The notes beneath the pieces were generated by a model. It was not told the origin of the DNA, made no database searches, and saw nothing but the letters and a program-made list of their open reading frames with translations. 64,000 nt of DNA from Candidatus Methylomirabilota bacterium (GTDB lineage Bacteria; Methylomirabilota; Methylomirabilia; Methylomirabilales; Methylomirabilaceae), in contig JACQQF010000045.1 of the NCBI GenBank assembly GCA_016207095.1, positions 1-64,000 on the forward strand, written 5' to 3'. Below, piece after piece: positions 1-9,097 of the stretch. The stretch's first letter is position 1. Every line of letters begins with the position of its first letter. Both the position numbers and the translations under genes were made by a program.

Positions 1-97
1 CGGTGATCAGATGACCCCACCGCCGTTTACTCCTCAGTATTGCTACAAGCGCATTAAATAGGGTGTCATTGCTCCGAAAGTCTCCCGTCACGCGTCG

Positions 98-154
98 TGT
101 CACCCTGAGCCGAGCGAAGGGTCTCCGAGATTCTTTGCGTCGCTCAGAATGACA
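98..154. repeat. Dispersed palindromic repeat (TGTCACCCTGAGC type)
   Basis: Imperfect inverted repeat: TGTCACCCTGAGC at 98-110 pairs with GCTCAGAATGACA at 142-154. It resembles the short stem-loop repeats scattered between genes in many environmental bacterial genomes. It lies upstream of the first gene; the rest of bases 1-97 shows nothing I can name. Confidence 0.6.
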
Positions 155-206
155 GAGAGAAGTAATGGACTTTCATGCCCCTGGGCGCGCCGCAGGCGCA
201 TGGGGT

Positions 207-283
207 ATTGCGAGGAACGAAGTAGCGCGGCAATCTCAAAAGGGGCGGGATTGCTTCACTCCTTTCAGTCGCTCGCAATGACA
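207..283. repeat. Dispersed palindromic repeat (ATTGCGAG type)
   Basis: Arms ATTGCGAG (208-215) and CTCGCAAT (272-279) frame a block containing the words GGAACGAAGTAGCGCGGCAA and TTGCTTC. A partial relative is seen near 47048-47088. The right end runs into the start region of the next gene, so the open frame upstream of base 296 is repeat, not protein. Confidence 0.65.
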
Positions 284-295
284 GAGAAAAAGGGA

Positions 296-1078
296 ATGGT
301 CGGAAAAGACCGGCAACAACAACTGCTGGAGTTCGCCGTAGACGCCGCCCGGCAGGCCGGGGAGATCACGCTGGAATACTTCCAGACCGTCCTCACCCCG
401 GAGCGGAAGCCTGACCGGACCTTTGTCACGGCGGCCGACCGCAAGGCGGAGGAGAGGCTCCGTGCACTGATCCGGGAGGCCTATCCGGATCATGGCATCA
501 TCGGCGAGGAGTTCGGCGAAGAGCCCGGCGCGTCGGGCTGGACCTGGATCATCGACCCACTCGACGGAACCGCTTCCTTCATCCATGGTGTCCCCCTTTT
601 CGGCGTCCTGCTCGGACTGGAATCGGATGGGGAGGCCGTTGTGGGGGTGGCGAACTTTCCCGCGTTGGGCGAGCTGGTCTCGGCGGCCAAGGGATTGGGC
701 TGTTTCTGGAACGGCCGCCGCGTCGCTGTCTCGGTCGTGGACAACCTCAAAGACGCGCTGCTCCTGTTCACCGATAGCTCCGGCTTCCAGCCTCACGGCC
801 GAGAGGGGGCTTTCCGCCGCCTGCTCGCAAGCACCCGCATGCACCGTAGCTGGGGAGATTGTTATGGACACATCCTGGTCGCGACGGGGCGCGCAGAGGT
901 CATGCTCGATCCAGTGATGAACGTCTGGGACTGTGCCGCATTGATGCCGATCGTTCAGGAGGCGGGCGGGACCTTTACGGATTGGGGAGGACGGCCGACC
1001 ATTCGTGGAGGGAACGCGATCTCGACCAACGGGCTGCTCTTCGACCAGGTGATGCGGATGGTGAGGGAGGGAGATTAA
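296..1078 (+). CDS. Inositol-monophosphatase-family phosphatase, probable HisN-type histidinol-phosphatase
   Basis: 260 aa from the ATG at 296 (an in-frame ATG at 278 is possible; everything earlier is repeat sequence). The Mg-dependent IMPase fold is clear: a GEEFGEE segment, the metal-binding WIIDPLDGT motif at about residues 80-88, and a C-terminal WDCAAL...EAGG segment. The GDCYGH stretch and compact length look more like the histidinol-phosphatase branch of the family than true inositol phosphatase. HisN-type enzymes dephosphorylate L-histidinol phosphate in histidine synthesis. No his genes are adjacent, so the substrate is inferred; 3'-phosphoadenosine phosphatase or inositol phosphatase activity remains possible. 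Cytoplasmic. Confidence 0.8.
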   Translation: MVGKDRQQQLLEFAVDAARQAGEITLEYFQTVLTPERKPDRTFVTAADRKAEERLRALIREAYPDHGIIGEEFGEEPGASGWTWIIDPLDGTASFIHGVPLFGVLLGLESDGEAVVGVANFPALGELVSAAKGLGCFWNGRRVAVSVVDNLKDALLLFTDSSGFQPHGREGAFRRLLASTRMHRSWGDCYGHILVATGRAEVMLDPVMNVWDCAALMPIVQEAGGTFTDWGGRPTIRGGNAISTNGLLFDQVMRMVREGD

Positions 1079-1136
1079 ACAGAACGGGCGTTCCCGATCG
1101 GTCCGGAAACGCCCGTTGAGATGCAGCTAGAGGCCG

Positions 1137-1448
1137 TCATCGATCTTGGTACTTGCCTTTCTCCTTCTCCATCGCCTCCTTACCGGCCTGGTAGGCGGCG
1201 CTGAGAATCGATTTCTTTTCATCAAAGATCTCTCTACCCTGCCCGACCGCCTCCTCGACCCGGCCCCTCAGATCTTCCGCAAGATCGGCGGTCCGCTCTT
1301 TCAGATCTGTCGCGAGGTCTCGGAGGCGAGCGCGGGTCTGCGGGCCCCGTTCTGGAGCGAACAGAAGCGCCAGGCTTGCGCCAAGGGCGCCGCCAATGAT
1401 GAACGCCAGGGCGAGAGAAGCTGGGGCGCATCCCCGTTCTTCGCTCAT
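1137..1448 (-). CDS. YtxH-domain small membrane protein
   Basis: 103 aa. One N-terminal membrane segment with small-residue packing (FIIGGALGASLALLFAP, about residues 14-31) leads into a long amphipathic helix rich in Arg, Asp and Glu, as in YtxH/gas-vesicle-GvpP-like general stress proteins. I chose the ATG at 1448 because an AGGAGG sits about 8 bases before it; the in-frame GTG three codons earlier overlaps that ribosome site. The gene follows the DUF948 gene at 1454-1843 with a 5-base gap, the usual pairing of these two families. Exact function of the family is unknown; a role at the membrane under stress is assumed. Confidence 0.8.
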   Translation of the reverse strand: MSEERGCAPASLALAFIIGGALGASLALLFAPERGPQTRARLRDLATDLKERTADLAEDLRGRVEEAVGQGREIFDEKKSILSAAYQAGKEAMEKEKGKYQDR

Positions 1449-1453
1449 GTCCG

Positions 1454-1843
1454 TCACCTCCTTCCTATGAATCTTGCTACGAGAGTCTGAAGGCCAACCC
1501 GAACGCCGGTCAGAACAGCAGCGCCCGTAATCAGCTTCGGGACCACGCTATGTTGGATCAGTTGATTCGCGGATCGGACGGTCCGCCCGGCCTCGGCAAT
1601 CGCATCGAGCGTCCCGCCCACCTTCTCCATCCCTCCCGTCACCTGTTCGGAGGCGCGATTGAGGTTCCGGATGACCTCTTTCAGATCGATTAAGGCAGGT
1701 CGCAGCTCCAGTTGAACAATCTTCAAAAACTCCTCCGCCTGCCTTGCGGTCCGCCTGATTTGCACAAAGGCGGGGACCATCCCGCACACCAGCAGGAGAA
1801 ACAGCACCACCAGAGACCATAGGGCAAATCCGGTAGAGAACAT
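1454..1843 (-). CDS. DUF948-like membrane protein
   Basis: 129 aa. An N-terminal transmembrane helix (about residues 5-28, LWSLVVLFLLLVCGM) is followed by a coiled-coil-like region with repeated polar helices, and a weakly hydrophobic C-terminal stretch. The start at 1843 has AAAGGA six bases upstream; 16 further codons upstream are open but have no ribosome site. It is the first gene of a two-gene unit with the YtxH protein and has a good sigma-70-type promoter at 1882-1910. DUF948 proteins are general-stress-associated in Firmicutes; function not known. Confidence 0.72.
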   Translation of the reverse strand: MFSTGFALWSLVVLFLLLVCGMVPAFVQIRRTARQAEEFLKIVQLELRPALIDLKEVIRNLNRASEQVTGGMEKVGGTLDAIAEAGRTVRSANQLIQHSVVPKLITGAAVLTGVRVGLQTLVARFIGRR

Positions 1844-1881
1844 CGCGTTTCCTTTAGCAGATTGAGGTAAAACGGAGTTGC

Positions 1882-1910
1882 ATTCTATCAAAGCCGCCAG
1901 ATCACGTCAA
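1882..1910 (-). promoter_or_regulatory. Sigma-70-type promoter for the DUF948/YtxH pair
   Basis: On the minus strand TTGACG (1905-1910) and TAGAAT (1882-1887) are separated by 17 bases. Each hexamer matches the consensus in five of six positions. The gene start follows about 38 bases downstream of the -10. Confidence 0.6.
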
Positions 1911-2103
1911 GCAGAACAATGCGCCTCAATGGCGGCTCGATCTTCTCTGTCAGGTTTGGCAGTTACTCCGTGAGGGTTGTCAGGGCGAGGAAGCAAGGAA
2001 GGCTTGAGGATACGAACGATCTCATGTACCCTTATGGCCCGCGTCGCCGCCGGGAAACGTGTTGAATGAGGCTGCGAGGTATCTCTATCAGAGAGATCAG
2101 GTG

Positions 2104-3285
2104 ATGAAACCACTAGACGGGATCAGGGTCGTGGATTTATCGCGCATCTTGGCCGGGCCCTACTGTTCTATGATCTTGGCCGACCTCGGCGCCGAGGTGG
2201 TCAAGGTCGAGGAGATGCCGAACGGCGATGAAGCCAGGCAGGTGGGGCCTTTTGTGGAAGGCGTGAGTGCCTATTTCATGAGCCTCAACCGGGGAAAGAA
2301 GAGCATCACCCTTAATCTCAAAGACCCCCAAGGGCGGGCCCTGCTCATCGAGCTGGCCAAGAGGTCCGACATCCTCCTGGAGAACTTCCGCCCGGGGACA
2401 ATGCAGAAGCTCGGTCTGTCCTACGACACGCTCGCGCAGGTCAACCCACGCCTCATCTACGGCTCTCTCTCCGGGTTCGGCCAGACCGGCCCATACGCCT
2501 CACGAAGGGCGTTCGACATCATCGTCCAGGGGATGGGCGGGATCATGAGCATCACGGGCGAGCCGGGGCGGCCTCCCGTTCGGGTGGGAGCCGCTATTGG
2601 AGACATGGGCGCCGGCCTTTTTACGGCCATCGGGATCTTGGCCGCCCTTCAGGCCAGGGAACGGACCGGAGTGGGGCAACAGGTGGACGTCGGAATGCTG
2701 GACTGCCAGGTTGCCCTACTGGAGTATGCGATCATCAGGTATACCACGAGTGGTGAGGTTCCTGGACCCCTCGGGACGCGGCATCCCTGGATCACGCCAT
2801 TCGAGGTTTTCGAGGCCAAGGACGGCCCGATCGTCCTTGGCGTCGGAACGAAGCACTGGACCCGGTTCTGCGGGAAGCTCGGCCTTCCCGGCCTCGCCGA
2901 GAACCCGCGCTTCGCAACAAATGCCCTGAGAACCACCCATTACGAGGAGCTACGACCGACCCTGGCAGAGATCATGAAGACAAAGGGGGTGGAGGAGTGG
3001 ATCAGAGAGATGGAGGAGATCGGCGTCCCTTGCGGCCCCATTAACACCGTGGACCGGGTCGTGTCGAACCCGCAGGTTCAGGCGCGGGAGATGATCACCG
3101 AGGTCGAGCACGAAGGCGTGGGCAAGGTCAAGATGGCAGCCTGCCCCGTGAAGCTTTCCGAAACCCCGAGCGGAATTCAGGGTCCGGCACCCACCTTGGG
3201 GCAGCACACCGAGGAGGTTCTGACGCAACTCTTGGGCTGCTCGACGGAGCAAGTGAAAACGCTGCGGCAGGACGGGATCGTGTAG
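2104..3285 (+). CDS. CaiB/BaiF (class III) CoA-transferase
   Basis: 393 aa. The family opening is clear (PLDGIRVVDLSRILAGPYC, then DLGAEVVKVE), as are the ENFRPG and YGSLSGFGQTGPY segments and a GMLDCQ segment that carries the Asp expected to form the acyl-aspartyl intermediate (about residue 201). Members move CoA between carboxylic acids, for example formyl-CoA:oxalate or succinyl-CoA:dicarboxylate transferases. The start at 2104 (MKPLDG) fits the family N-terminus; the frame is open 15 codons earlier but those residues are not conserved. It is a stand-alone gene convergent with clpB, so the physiological acid cannot be told from context. Confidence 0.88.
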   Translation: MKPLDGIRVVDLSRILAGPYCSMILADLGAEVVKVEEMPNGDEARQVGPFVEGVSAYFMSLNRGKKSITLNLKDPQGRALLIELAKRSDILLENFRPGTMQKLGLSYDTLAQVNPRLIYGSLSGFGQTGPYASRRAFDIIVQGMGGIMSITGEPGRPPVRVGAAIGDMGAGLFTAIGILAALQARERTGVGQQVDVGMLDCQVALLEYAIIRYTTSGEVPGPLGTRHPWITPFEVFEAKDGPIVLGVGTKHWTRFCGKLGLPGLAENPRFATNALRTTHYEELRPTLAEIMKTKGVEEWIREMEEIGVPCGPINTVDRVVSNPQVQAREMITEVEHEGVGKVKMAACPVKLSETPSGIQGPAPTLGQHTEEVLTQLLGCSTEQVKTLRQDGIV

Positions 3286-3368
3286 GCGGGCGGAAGGGCC
3301 GGCTTTCACGGACACGGTCGGTATACTCCGTGCCGCTGTGAGACGCAGGCGCCGTACCCTTCCCGTGC

Positions 3369-5966
3369 TCAGGCCTTGCTGAGGATCAATTCGCCGCGAG
3401 CCGCATCGACCGTGATGGTGTCGCCTTCGGCGAATTCCCGCTCCAGTAGCCGGCGCGCCAACGGATCCTGAAGCAATCGCCGGATTGCTCGCTTGAGCGG
3501 TCGCGCGCCGAAGACCGGATCATACCCTTCCTTCGCCAAAAACTCCTTGGCCTTGTCGGTGACGTTAAGGACGAGCTTCCTTTCGGCCAACCTTTTCTGA
3601 AGCCGCCTGAGCTGGATCTCCACGATCTGCTTGATCTGGGCGAGAGACAGGGTGTGGAAGATCAGGATCTCGTCCACCCGGTTCAGGAACTCCGGGCGGA
3701 AGTGGGCACGGACCGCCTCCATGACCATTTGCCGCATCTTGTCGTCATCTCGACCGCCCAGCTCCTGGATCACCTGGCTTCCGAGGTTGCTGGTCATGAT
3801 GATGATCGTGTTCTTGAAGTCCACGGTCCGTCCCTGTCCGTCGGTCAGGCGCCCGTCGTCCAGGATCTGGAGCAGGACGTTGAAGACGTCGTTGTGGGCC
3901 TTTTCGATTTCGTCCAGAAGTAAGACAGAGTAGGGGCGGCGTCGGACCGCCTCGGTGAGCTGCCCCCCCTCCTCGAACCCGACGTAGCCGGGCGGGGCGC
4001 CGATCAGGCGGGAGACGGTGTGCTTCTCCATATACTCGCTCATGTCCAGGCGAACCATCGCCCGGTCGTCGTCGAAGAGGAATTCGGCCAGCGCCCTGGC
4101 CAACTCGGTCTTCCCCACCCCTGTCGGCCCGAGGAATATGAAGGAGCCGATCGGTCGGTTTGGGTCCTGCAAACCTGACCGGGCGCGTCGGATCGCGTCG
4201 CTGACGGCGTTGATCGCCTCATACTGCCCGACCACCCGCTCTCGGAGCTTGTCTTCCATAGTCAAGAGCTTTTGGGTCTCTCCCTCCAGCATCTTGGAGA
4301 CCGGGATCCCGGTCCATTTTGAGACGATCTGGGCAATATCTTCCTCGTCCACCTCTTCCTTGAGCATTGCGCCGTCCTTCTGAAGTTTCTCAAGGCCGCC
4401 CTTTTCGCCTTCTATCTCCTTCTGCAGGGCTGAGATCAGACCGTAGCGGAGTTCGGCGACCTTTCCCAACTCGCCCTGCCGTTCGGCCATTTGCTCCTGG
4501 AGCTTGGCCGCCTCGATCCGCTCCTTCAGGCTGCGGATTCGCTGGATAAACGCCTTCTCCTGCTCCCAACGGGACTTGAGCCCCTCTTCCTTGTCGCGGA
4601 TGTCCTTTAGCTCCGCGGCGGTGCGCTCAAGCCGCTCCCGGGATGACGGGTCGATCTCTTTCTTCAATGCTTCGCGCTCGATCTCAAGCTGACGCCCCCT
4701 CCGATTCAGCTCGTCCAGCTCCGTTGGCATGCTGTCGATCTCCATCCGGAGACGCGACGCCGCCTCGTCGATCAGATCTATCGCCTTGTCAGGCAGGAAC
4801 CGGTCGGCGATGTAGCGGTTGCTCAGGACCGCCGCCGCCACCAGGGCCGAGTCCTTGATCCGGACGCCGTGGTGGACCTCGTACCGTTCCTTCAGCCCGC
4901 GGAGGATCGAGATGGTGTCCTCCACCGATGGCTCGCCGACGAGAACCGGTTGGAAGCGCCGCTCAAGCGCCGCGTCCTTCTCGACGCGCTTCCGGTATTC
5001 GTCCAGCGTCGTGGCGCCCACGCATCGAAGCTCACCGCGGGCCAACGCTGGCTTCAGCATATTCGAGGCGTCCATGGCCCCTTCGGCGGCGCCGGCGCCA
5101 ACGAGCGTGTGCAGCTCGTCAATGAAAAGGACGATCTGTCCCTCCTGCTCAGTGACCTCTCGAAGGACCGCCTTCAGCCGGTCCTCGAACTCTCCCCGGT
5201 ACTTGCTGCCGGCCACTAGCGCGCCGATGTCCAGCGCCAGAACACGCTTGTTCTTGAGCGACTCCGGCACATCCCCGTTGACGATCCGCTGGGCGAGCCC
5301 TTCCACGATCGCGGTCTTCCCAACGCCGGGCTCCCCGATCAAGACCGGGTTGTTCTTGGTCCGGCGGGCCAGGACCTGAATGACGCGGCGGATCTCATCG
5401 TCGCGACCGATGACGGGATCCAGCTTGCCCTTTCGAGCCAGGTCGGTCAGATCGCGGGCATACCGTTCCAGTGCCTGGTACTTCTCCTCTGGAGCTTGGT
5501 CGGTCACGCGCTGGCCCCCGCGGATCTCCTGCAAGGCGGCATAGATCCCGTCCTTGGTAACCCCTAGCTCGCGCAATAACTTCCCGACAACCCCGCCGCG
5601 CTCTTCGGCGATCGCCAGGAGCAGATGCTCTGTGCTGACGTACTCATCCTTGAGGCGCTCTGCCTCGCTCAGCGCAGCGTTCAGAATCTTTTCCAGGCGC
5701 GAAGTGATGTGGGCCTGGCCTTGTGGCACGCCGGACACCTGAGGGAGTCGCCTCAGTTCCTCCTTAAGGCGCTGAGCGACCTGGGCGGGATTGGTCCCCA
5801 TCTTTCTCAGGACCGGCTGAACCACTCCCTCCGCCTGCTCGACCAGCGCCAGCAATAGATGCTCGACGTCGATCGTCTGATGCTGATGCTCCTCAGCAAG
5901 CTTTTGGGCCTGCTGGATGGCCTCCTGTGCCTTGAACGTGAATTTGTCAAATCGCATGACGGCCAT
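3369..5966 (-). CDS. clpB: ATP-dependent disaggregase ClpB
   Basis: 865 aa, full length for ClpB. Order of domains: N-terminal Clp repeat pair (residues 6-145), first AAA+ module with Walker A GEPGVGKT near residue 210 and the [20 protein letters not shown] Walker B region, the long regulatory coiled coil (about 400-525), second AAA+ module with GPTGVGKT near 610, [21 protein letters not shown], and a C-terminal D2-small domain. ClpB works with DnaK to pull proteins out of aggregates. The ATG at 5966 has AAGGAGG five bases upstream. A near-consensus sigma-70-type promoter lies at 6004-6032; I see no CIRCE element. Confidence 0.97.
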   Translation of the reverse strand: MAVMRFDKFTFKAQEAIQQAQKLAEEHQHQTIDVEHLLLALVEQAEGVVQPVLRKMGTNPAQVAQRLKEELRRLPQVSGVPQGQAHITSRLEKILNAALSEAERLKDEYVSTEHLLLAIAEERGGVVGKLLRELGVTKDGIYAALQEIRGGQRVTDQAPEEKYQALERYARDLTDLARKGKLDPVIGRDDEIRRVIQVLARRTKNNPVLIGEPGVGKTAIVEGLAQRIVNGDVPESLKNKRVLALDIGALVAGSKYRGEFEDRLKAVLREVTEQEGQIVLFIDELHTLVGAGAAEGAMDASNMLKPALARGELRCVGATTLDEYRKRVEKDAALERRFQPVLVGEPSVEDTISILRGLKERYEVHHGVRIKDSALVAAAVLSNRYIADRFLPDKAIDLIDEAASRLRMEIDSMPTELDELNRRGRQLEIEREALKKEIDPSSRERLERTAAELKDIRDKEEGLKSRWEQEKAFIQRIRSLKERIEAAKLQEQMAERQGELGKVAELRYGLISALQKEIEGEKGGLEKLQKDGAMLKEEVDEEDIAQIVSKWTGIPVSKMLEGETQKLLTMEDKLRERVVGQYEAINAVSDAIRRARSGLQDPNRPIGSFIFLGPTGVGKTELARALAEFLFDDDRAMVRLDMSEYMEKHTVSRLIGAPPGYVGFEEGGQLTEAVRRRPYSVLLLDEIEKAHNDVFNVLLQILDDGRLTDGQGRTVDFKNTIIIMTSNLGSQVIQELGGRDDDKMRQMVMEAVRAHFRPEFLNRVDEILIFHTLSLAQIKQIVEIQLRRLQKRLAERKLVLNVTDKAKEFLAKEGYDPVFGARPLKRAIRRLLQDPLARRLLEREFAEGDTITVDAARGELILSKA

Positions 5967-6003
5967 GATCCCTCCTTGCGTCTCTGATCACCATACACTG
6001 ACA

Positions 6004-6032
6004 ATAATATGTGCTGGGTCCCCGATTGTCAA
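6004..6032 (-). promoter_or_regulatory. Sigma-70-type promoter of clpB
   Basis: Minus strand TTGACA (6027-6032, perfect) and TATTAT (6004-6009) with a 17-base spacer. It predicts a transcript start near 5997 and a roughly 30-base leader before the clpB ATG. Confidence 0.7.
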
Positions 6033-6052
6033 CGCGACGATCGGAGTGGTCC

Positions 6053-6082
6053 TTGACGGATTGTAGAAAGCGGTGCTATATA
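6053..6082 (+). promoter_or_regulatory. Candidate sigma-70 promoter for the zinc-ribbon/GHL10 genes
   Basis: TTGACG (6053-6058) and TATATA (6077-6082) with an 18-base spacer, divergent from the clpB promoter. Spacing is slightly long and the -10 is only a fair match. Confidence 0.45.
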
Positions 6083-6204
6083 GGAGCGAGCATGGAAGCC
6101 GAATACTGGAGTCGAGAGGGAGCCGCTCACACAATGATCGAATGACCTCATACCGCCTGCATCGCGCACAGGCCGGCGGCATGAGGATAGGAACGCACGG
6201 GACA

Positions 6205-6339
6205 ATGACAGAGAAAAAGGATATCCGGTACTGCCCATTCTGCGGGCGGACTTCGTTTGAGCTTTCAGGGGAAGAGGACGACTCCGTTTATTGTGAGCAT
6301 TGTGGGGTCGATGTGAAGGTGAAGGAACTGATTCCGTGA
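6205..6339 (+). CDS. Small zinc-ribbon protein
   Basis: 44 aa from the ATG at 6205. Two cysteine pairs, CPFC and CEHC, separated by about 19 residues form a typical zinc ribbon. The frame is open upstream to 6073 but those codons are not protein-like. The first 16 bases of the gene (ATGACAGAGAAAAAGG) are the same as the tail of the palindromic repeat near base 278, so the start may derive from a repeat. The TGA overlaps the GTG start of the next gene (GTGA), implying translational coupling. Function unknown; ribbons of this size usually bind nucleic acid or another protein. Confidence 0.6.
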   Translation: MTEKKDIRYCPFCGRTSFELSGEEDDSVYCEHCGVDVKVKELIP

Positions 6340-7523
6340 CGATCGCCGTCAAGACCTTGTTGTTCGGCGCGATCATCCTCCTGACTGGATGCCCCGGAGT
6401 CGCTGCATCCTATCCCTATGGTCTCTGGGTGGAGGCCGAGGGGCCGAATCAGACCCTCGACGATCTTGGCCGGCTCGAGGCGATGGTGCGCGCGGCGGCG
6501 GATGCCGGGATCGCGAATCTCTATCTACAAGTGTATCGAGGCGGGCGAAGCTGGTACGCCTCCGATCTCGCCGATGACGAACCGTATCGCCGGGCGATCG
6601 CGCGCCAACGATATGATCCGCTCCAATTCGCCCTGGGACTGGCCCACTCAAAGGGCCTTCGAGTTCATGCATGGATGAACCTCTTCAATCTGGGGAAGCG
6701 CCGCGAAGGACCGGTCCAGGCCCGCCTTGGTCCAGCCGCTATCACCAGGGACAATCGAGGACGATCCCTTCTCGATTACGACCTCTCCCGTCCGCCCGGC
6801 GACGAGGGGAAGTGGGTAATGCTGGATACGCCCGGCTACTGGCTTGATCCTGGTGATTCGCAGGTACAGGCCGCCCTCACCGCTCTCGTCGAGGAGTTGG
6901 TCTCTCGCTACCCGACTCTGGACGGGGTTCACTTCGACTATATTCGGTATCCCTACGGGATCCCGACGGTCCCCGGCTCACGCTACAGTAACGGCCTCGA
7001 TTTTGGCTACGGAGAGCGGAGCGTCGCCCGGTTTCAGGCGGAGACTGGATTCTCGGCCTTTGCCGCGAAGGATGATCCGTCCGTCGCGCAGCGATGGGAT
7101 GACTGGCGCCGTGAGCAGTTCGGTCGGTTTCTCCGGCATGTCCGCGGTCAGCTCAGGCGACTCAAGCGGGATCTGGCGCTTTCGGCTGCGCTCCTGGCCT
7201 GGCCGGACCGGGCCTATCTGTCCGCGTATCAGGACTGGCGGCTATGGCTGGAGCAAGGCCTGCTGGACCAGGGGATCGTCATGAACTACACACGAGACAG
7301 CCGCTTGGCCAGCTACCTTACCCGTCAGGCGGTGGCGTTTCGGGGGCGCTCTAAACTCTTCGTGGGTCTCGGGGCGTACGCTCTCCTGGATCAACCCGAT
7401 CTCCTGGCACAGCAGATCCGCGACGCACGCCAGCAGGGCGCTGACGGTGTGGTGCTGTTCTCCTATGACAACCTGCTCAAACGGCAACCGTTGCTCCAGC
7501 GACTGGGCGCGATGCTCAAGTGA
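6336..7523 (+). CDS. GHL10-family glycoside-hydrolase-like lipoprotein
   Basis: 395 aa from the GTG at 6336, which overlaps the preceding stop. A lipoprotein signal is seen (hydrophobic core, then LLTGC lipobox near residue 20). The rest is a TIM-barrel of the GHL10/PF02638 type, with the HFDYIRYPYG signature near residue 208 and a late VLFSYDN segment. Related proteins are attached to the cell envelope and are thought to act on peptidoglycan or other glycans; substrate not established. It is followed after 25 bases by another lipoprotein, so the two may act together at the outer membrane. Confidence 0.8.
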   Translation: MTIAVKTLLFGAIILLTGCPGVAASYPYGLWVEAEGPNQTLDDLGRLEAMVRAAADAGIANLYLQVYRGGRSWYASDLADDEPYRRAIARQRYDPLQFALGLAHSKGLRVHAWMNLFNLGKRREGPVQARLGPAAITRDNRGRSLLDYDLSRPPGDEGKWVMLDTPGYWLDPGDSQVQAALTALVEELVSRYPTLDGVHFDYIRYPYGIPTVPGSRYSNGLDFGYGERSVARFQAETGFSAFAAKDDPSVAQRWDDWRREQFGRFLRHVRGQLRRLKRDLALSAALLAWPDRAYLSAYQDWRLWLEQGLLDQGIVMNYTRDSRLASYLTRQAVAFRGRSKLFVGLGAYALLDQPDLLAQQIRDARQQGADGVVLFSYDNLLKRQPLLQRLGAMLK

Positions 7524-7548
7524 TCGTGTGGCCGGAGGGACCTCCATA

Positions 7549-8841
7549 ATGCGCGTGCGAATATCATCGAGAAATTCCGTGATCACCTGGCTCCTGCCGT
7601 CCTTGCTCTCTCTGGCACTCGTCGGTTGTGCTATGAGCGAGGAGCGCGTGGTGGCCAGGGCTGAAGGGCTGGCCGCCGCCGGCAGAGGCTCCGACGCGCT
7701 TCGCCTGCTGGGCAACTATTTGGAGCGGACCCCCCAGGCCGCCGGTCCCCGTCGGCTGAAGATCCTCCTGGCGATTGAAGAACAGCAATCCGACCAGGCA
7801 CTTCGAGACTATGAGGCGATGAGCGCTTCGCAGAAGAGTGACGACCCGGCACTGCTGCACCAGCTTTCGCTGGGACTCATCCGCGATGCGCTCAGGAGCC
7901 ATGAGGGTTTCCTTCGAGCGAGGGCCGCCGCCGCGCTCGTGGAGTTGGCTGATCCCTCGGCTGATTGGCTCCTCCGGCTGGGCCTGGAGCACCCGGATTC
8001 ATCGGTCCGGGCGCACGCGGCGGAGACGGTCGGACGCCTCGGCAAGCGCGCACTCCGGCCGGAGCTGGAGCAACTGCTGAATGACACCGATCCGTTCGTC
8101 AGGGCAGCGTCGGCCTGGGCGATCGGGCGGCTCGGGGAGGCATCCGGCCGGCCCCCGCTTCGACAAGCGCTCAAGGACCGCCACCCGCACGTCAAGGTCA
8201 GGGCCGCCGGAGCTCTGGTCATGTTGCAGGACCGGTCAGTGATCTCCTTTCTTACCGACGCCCTCGAGGCGAAAGACGCGGCGGTGCGAATGCAAGCCGC
8301 CGAGGTCTTAGGGATTCTACGCGAGCCGTCTGTTCAGGCGTTGCTCACGCAGCGGCTTCAGGATCCTGATCTGTATGTTCGGCTCTATGCAGCAGAGGCC
8401 CTGGTCAAGATCGGAGACCCTTCGGCCGTCTCGTACCTGCGGGTTGCCCTCCATCAGCAGAACCGGTTTCTGGGAATGTTCGCCGGCGAGCTACTGTCCA
8501 ACCTGGGCGACCGCTCCGCAATCCCGCTCCTCAAAAAGGCATTGCAGGGCGACGGCGATATTCGGATGCGGCTCTATGCGGCGTGGACGCTTGGACGCTT
8601 GGGCGATCGCTCGGGGCTGCCGTCGGCGGAGCAGGTGCTGCGAAGTCCCGATCAGCACCTTCGGGCCAACGCGGCCTGGACTCTCGGAGAGATCGGAGGC
8701 GAAAAAGCGATGTCGCTCTTGAAGGTCGCCCTCCGCGACGAGGCCCCCACCGTAAAGATGCATGCCATCTGGGCGCTGGATCGCATCGTTCGGCCACGGG
8801 GCAAGACCCCCAGCTCTTCAGGAGTCAGCAAGCTCTCGTGA
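7549..8841 (+). CDS. HEAT/PBS-lyase-repeat lipoprotein
   Basis: 430 aa. A signal peptide ends in a lipobox (ALVGC near residue 27), followed by a short helical region and then about eight HEAT-like repeats of roughly 31 residues with the recurring pattern VRxxAAxxLGxLG, from about residue 125 to the end. Such alpha-solenoids are protein-binding scaffolds. The ATG at 7549 gives the signal peptide; the longer open frame upstream overlaps the preceding gene and is not credible. Partner unknown; the adjacent GHL10 lipoprotein is a candidate. Confidence 0.8.
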   Translation: MRVRISSRNSVITWLLPSLLSLALVGCAMSEERVVARAEGLAAAGRGSDALRLLGNYLERTPQAAGPRRLKILLAIEEQQSDQALRDYEAMSASQKSDDPALLHQLSLGLIRDALRSHEGFLRARAAAALVELADPSADWLLRLGLEHPDSSVRAHAAETVGRLGKRALRPELEQLLNDTDPFVRAASAWAIGRLGEASGRPPLRQALKDRHPHVKVRAAGALVMLQDRSVISFLTDALEAKDAAVRMQAAEVLGILREPSVQALLTQRLQDPDLYVRLYAAEALVKIGDPSAVSYLRVALHQQNRFLGMFAGELLSNLGDRSAIPLLKKALQGDGDIRMRLYAAWTLGRLGDRSGLPSAEQVLRSPDQHLRANAAWTLGEIGGEKAMSLLKVALRDEAPTVKMHAIWALDRIVRPRGKTPSSSGVSKLS

Positions 8842-8966
8842 AGCACTGCCCCAAAGACGGGCGCGCCATCTGAGATCCCATCTCCATCCTCGCGTGGCCT
8901 GCTTTTCAGATTGCCACCGCTGGGCCGAATGTGTTATATTCTCGCGCTACAGTTGGCGGCTGTTGT

Positions 8967-9039
8967 GGTTCGACAAGCCTGTCCTGAGGATACTCGAAGG
9001 GCCTGTCCTGAGCTCAGTCGAAGGGCTCACCACGAACGG
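8967..9039. repeat. Dispersed repeat (TTCGACAAGCCTGTCCTGAG type)
   Basis: Contains GCCTGTCCTGAG twice (around 8987 and 9001) with interleaved TCGAAGGGC words and ends in CACCACGAACGG. A related block lies inside coding sequence at 34139-34185. The remaining bases of 8842-9097 hold no gene I can support. Confidence 0.6.
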
Positions 9040-9097
9040 CCCGCAAACATAGTTATCGCGCATAGTGCTTGACCGACCGTTAGCCTGTGGAGCGTGA

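Noticed and set aside
149-295. 49-codon N-terminal extension of the phosphatase gene
   Set aside because: Encoded by dispersed repeats; family N-terminus fits a start at 296.
5967-6060. CIRCE/HrcA element for clpB
   Set aside because: No TTAGCACTC-N9-GAGTGCTAA or close match; an ordinary sigma-70 promoter is present instead.
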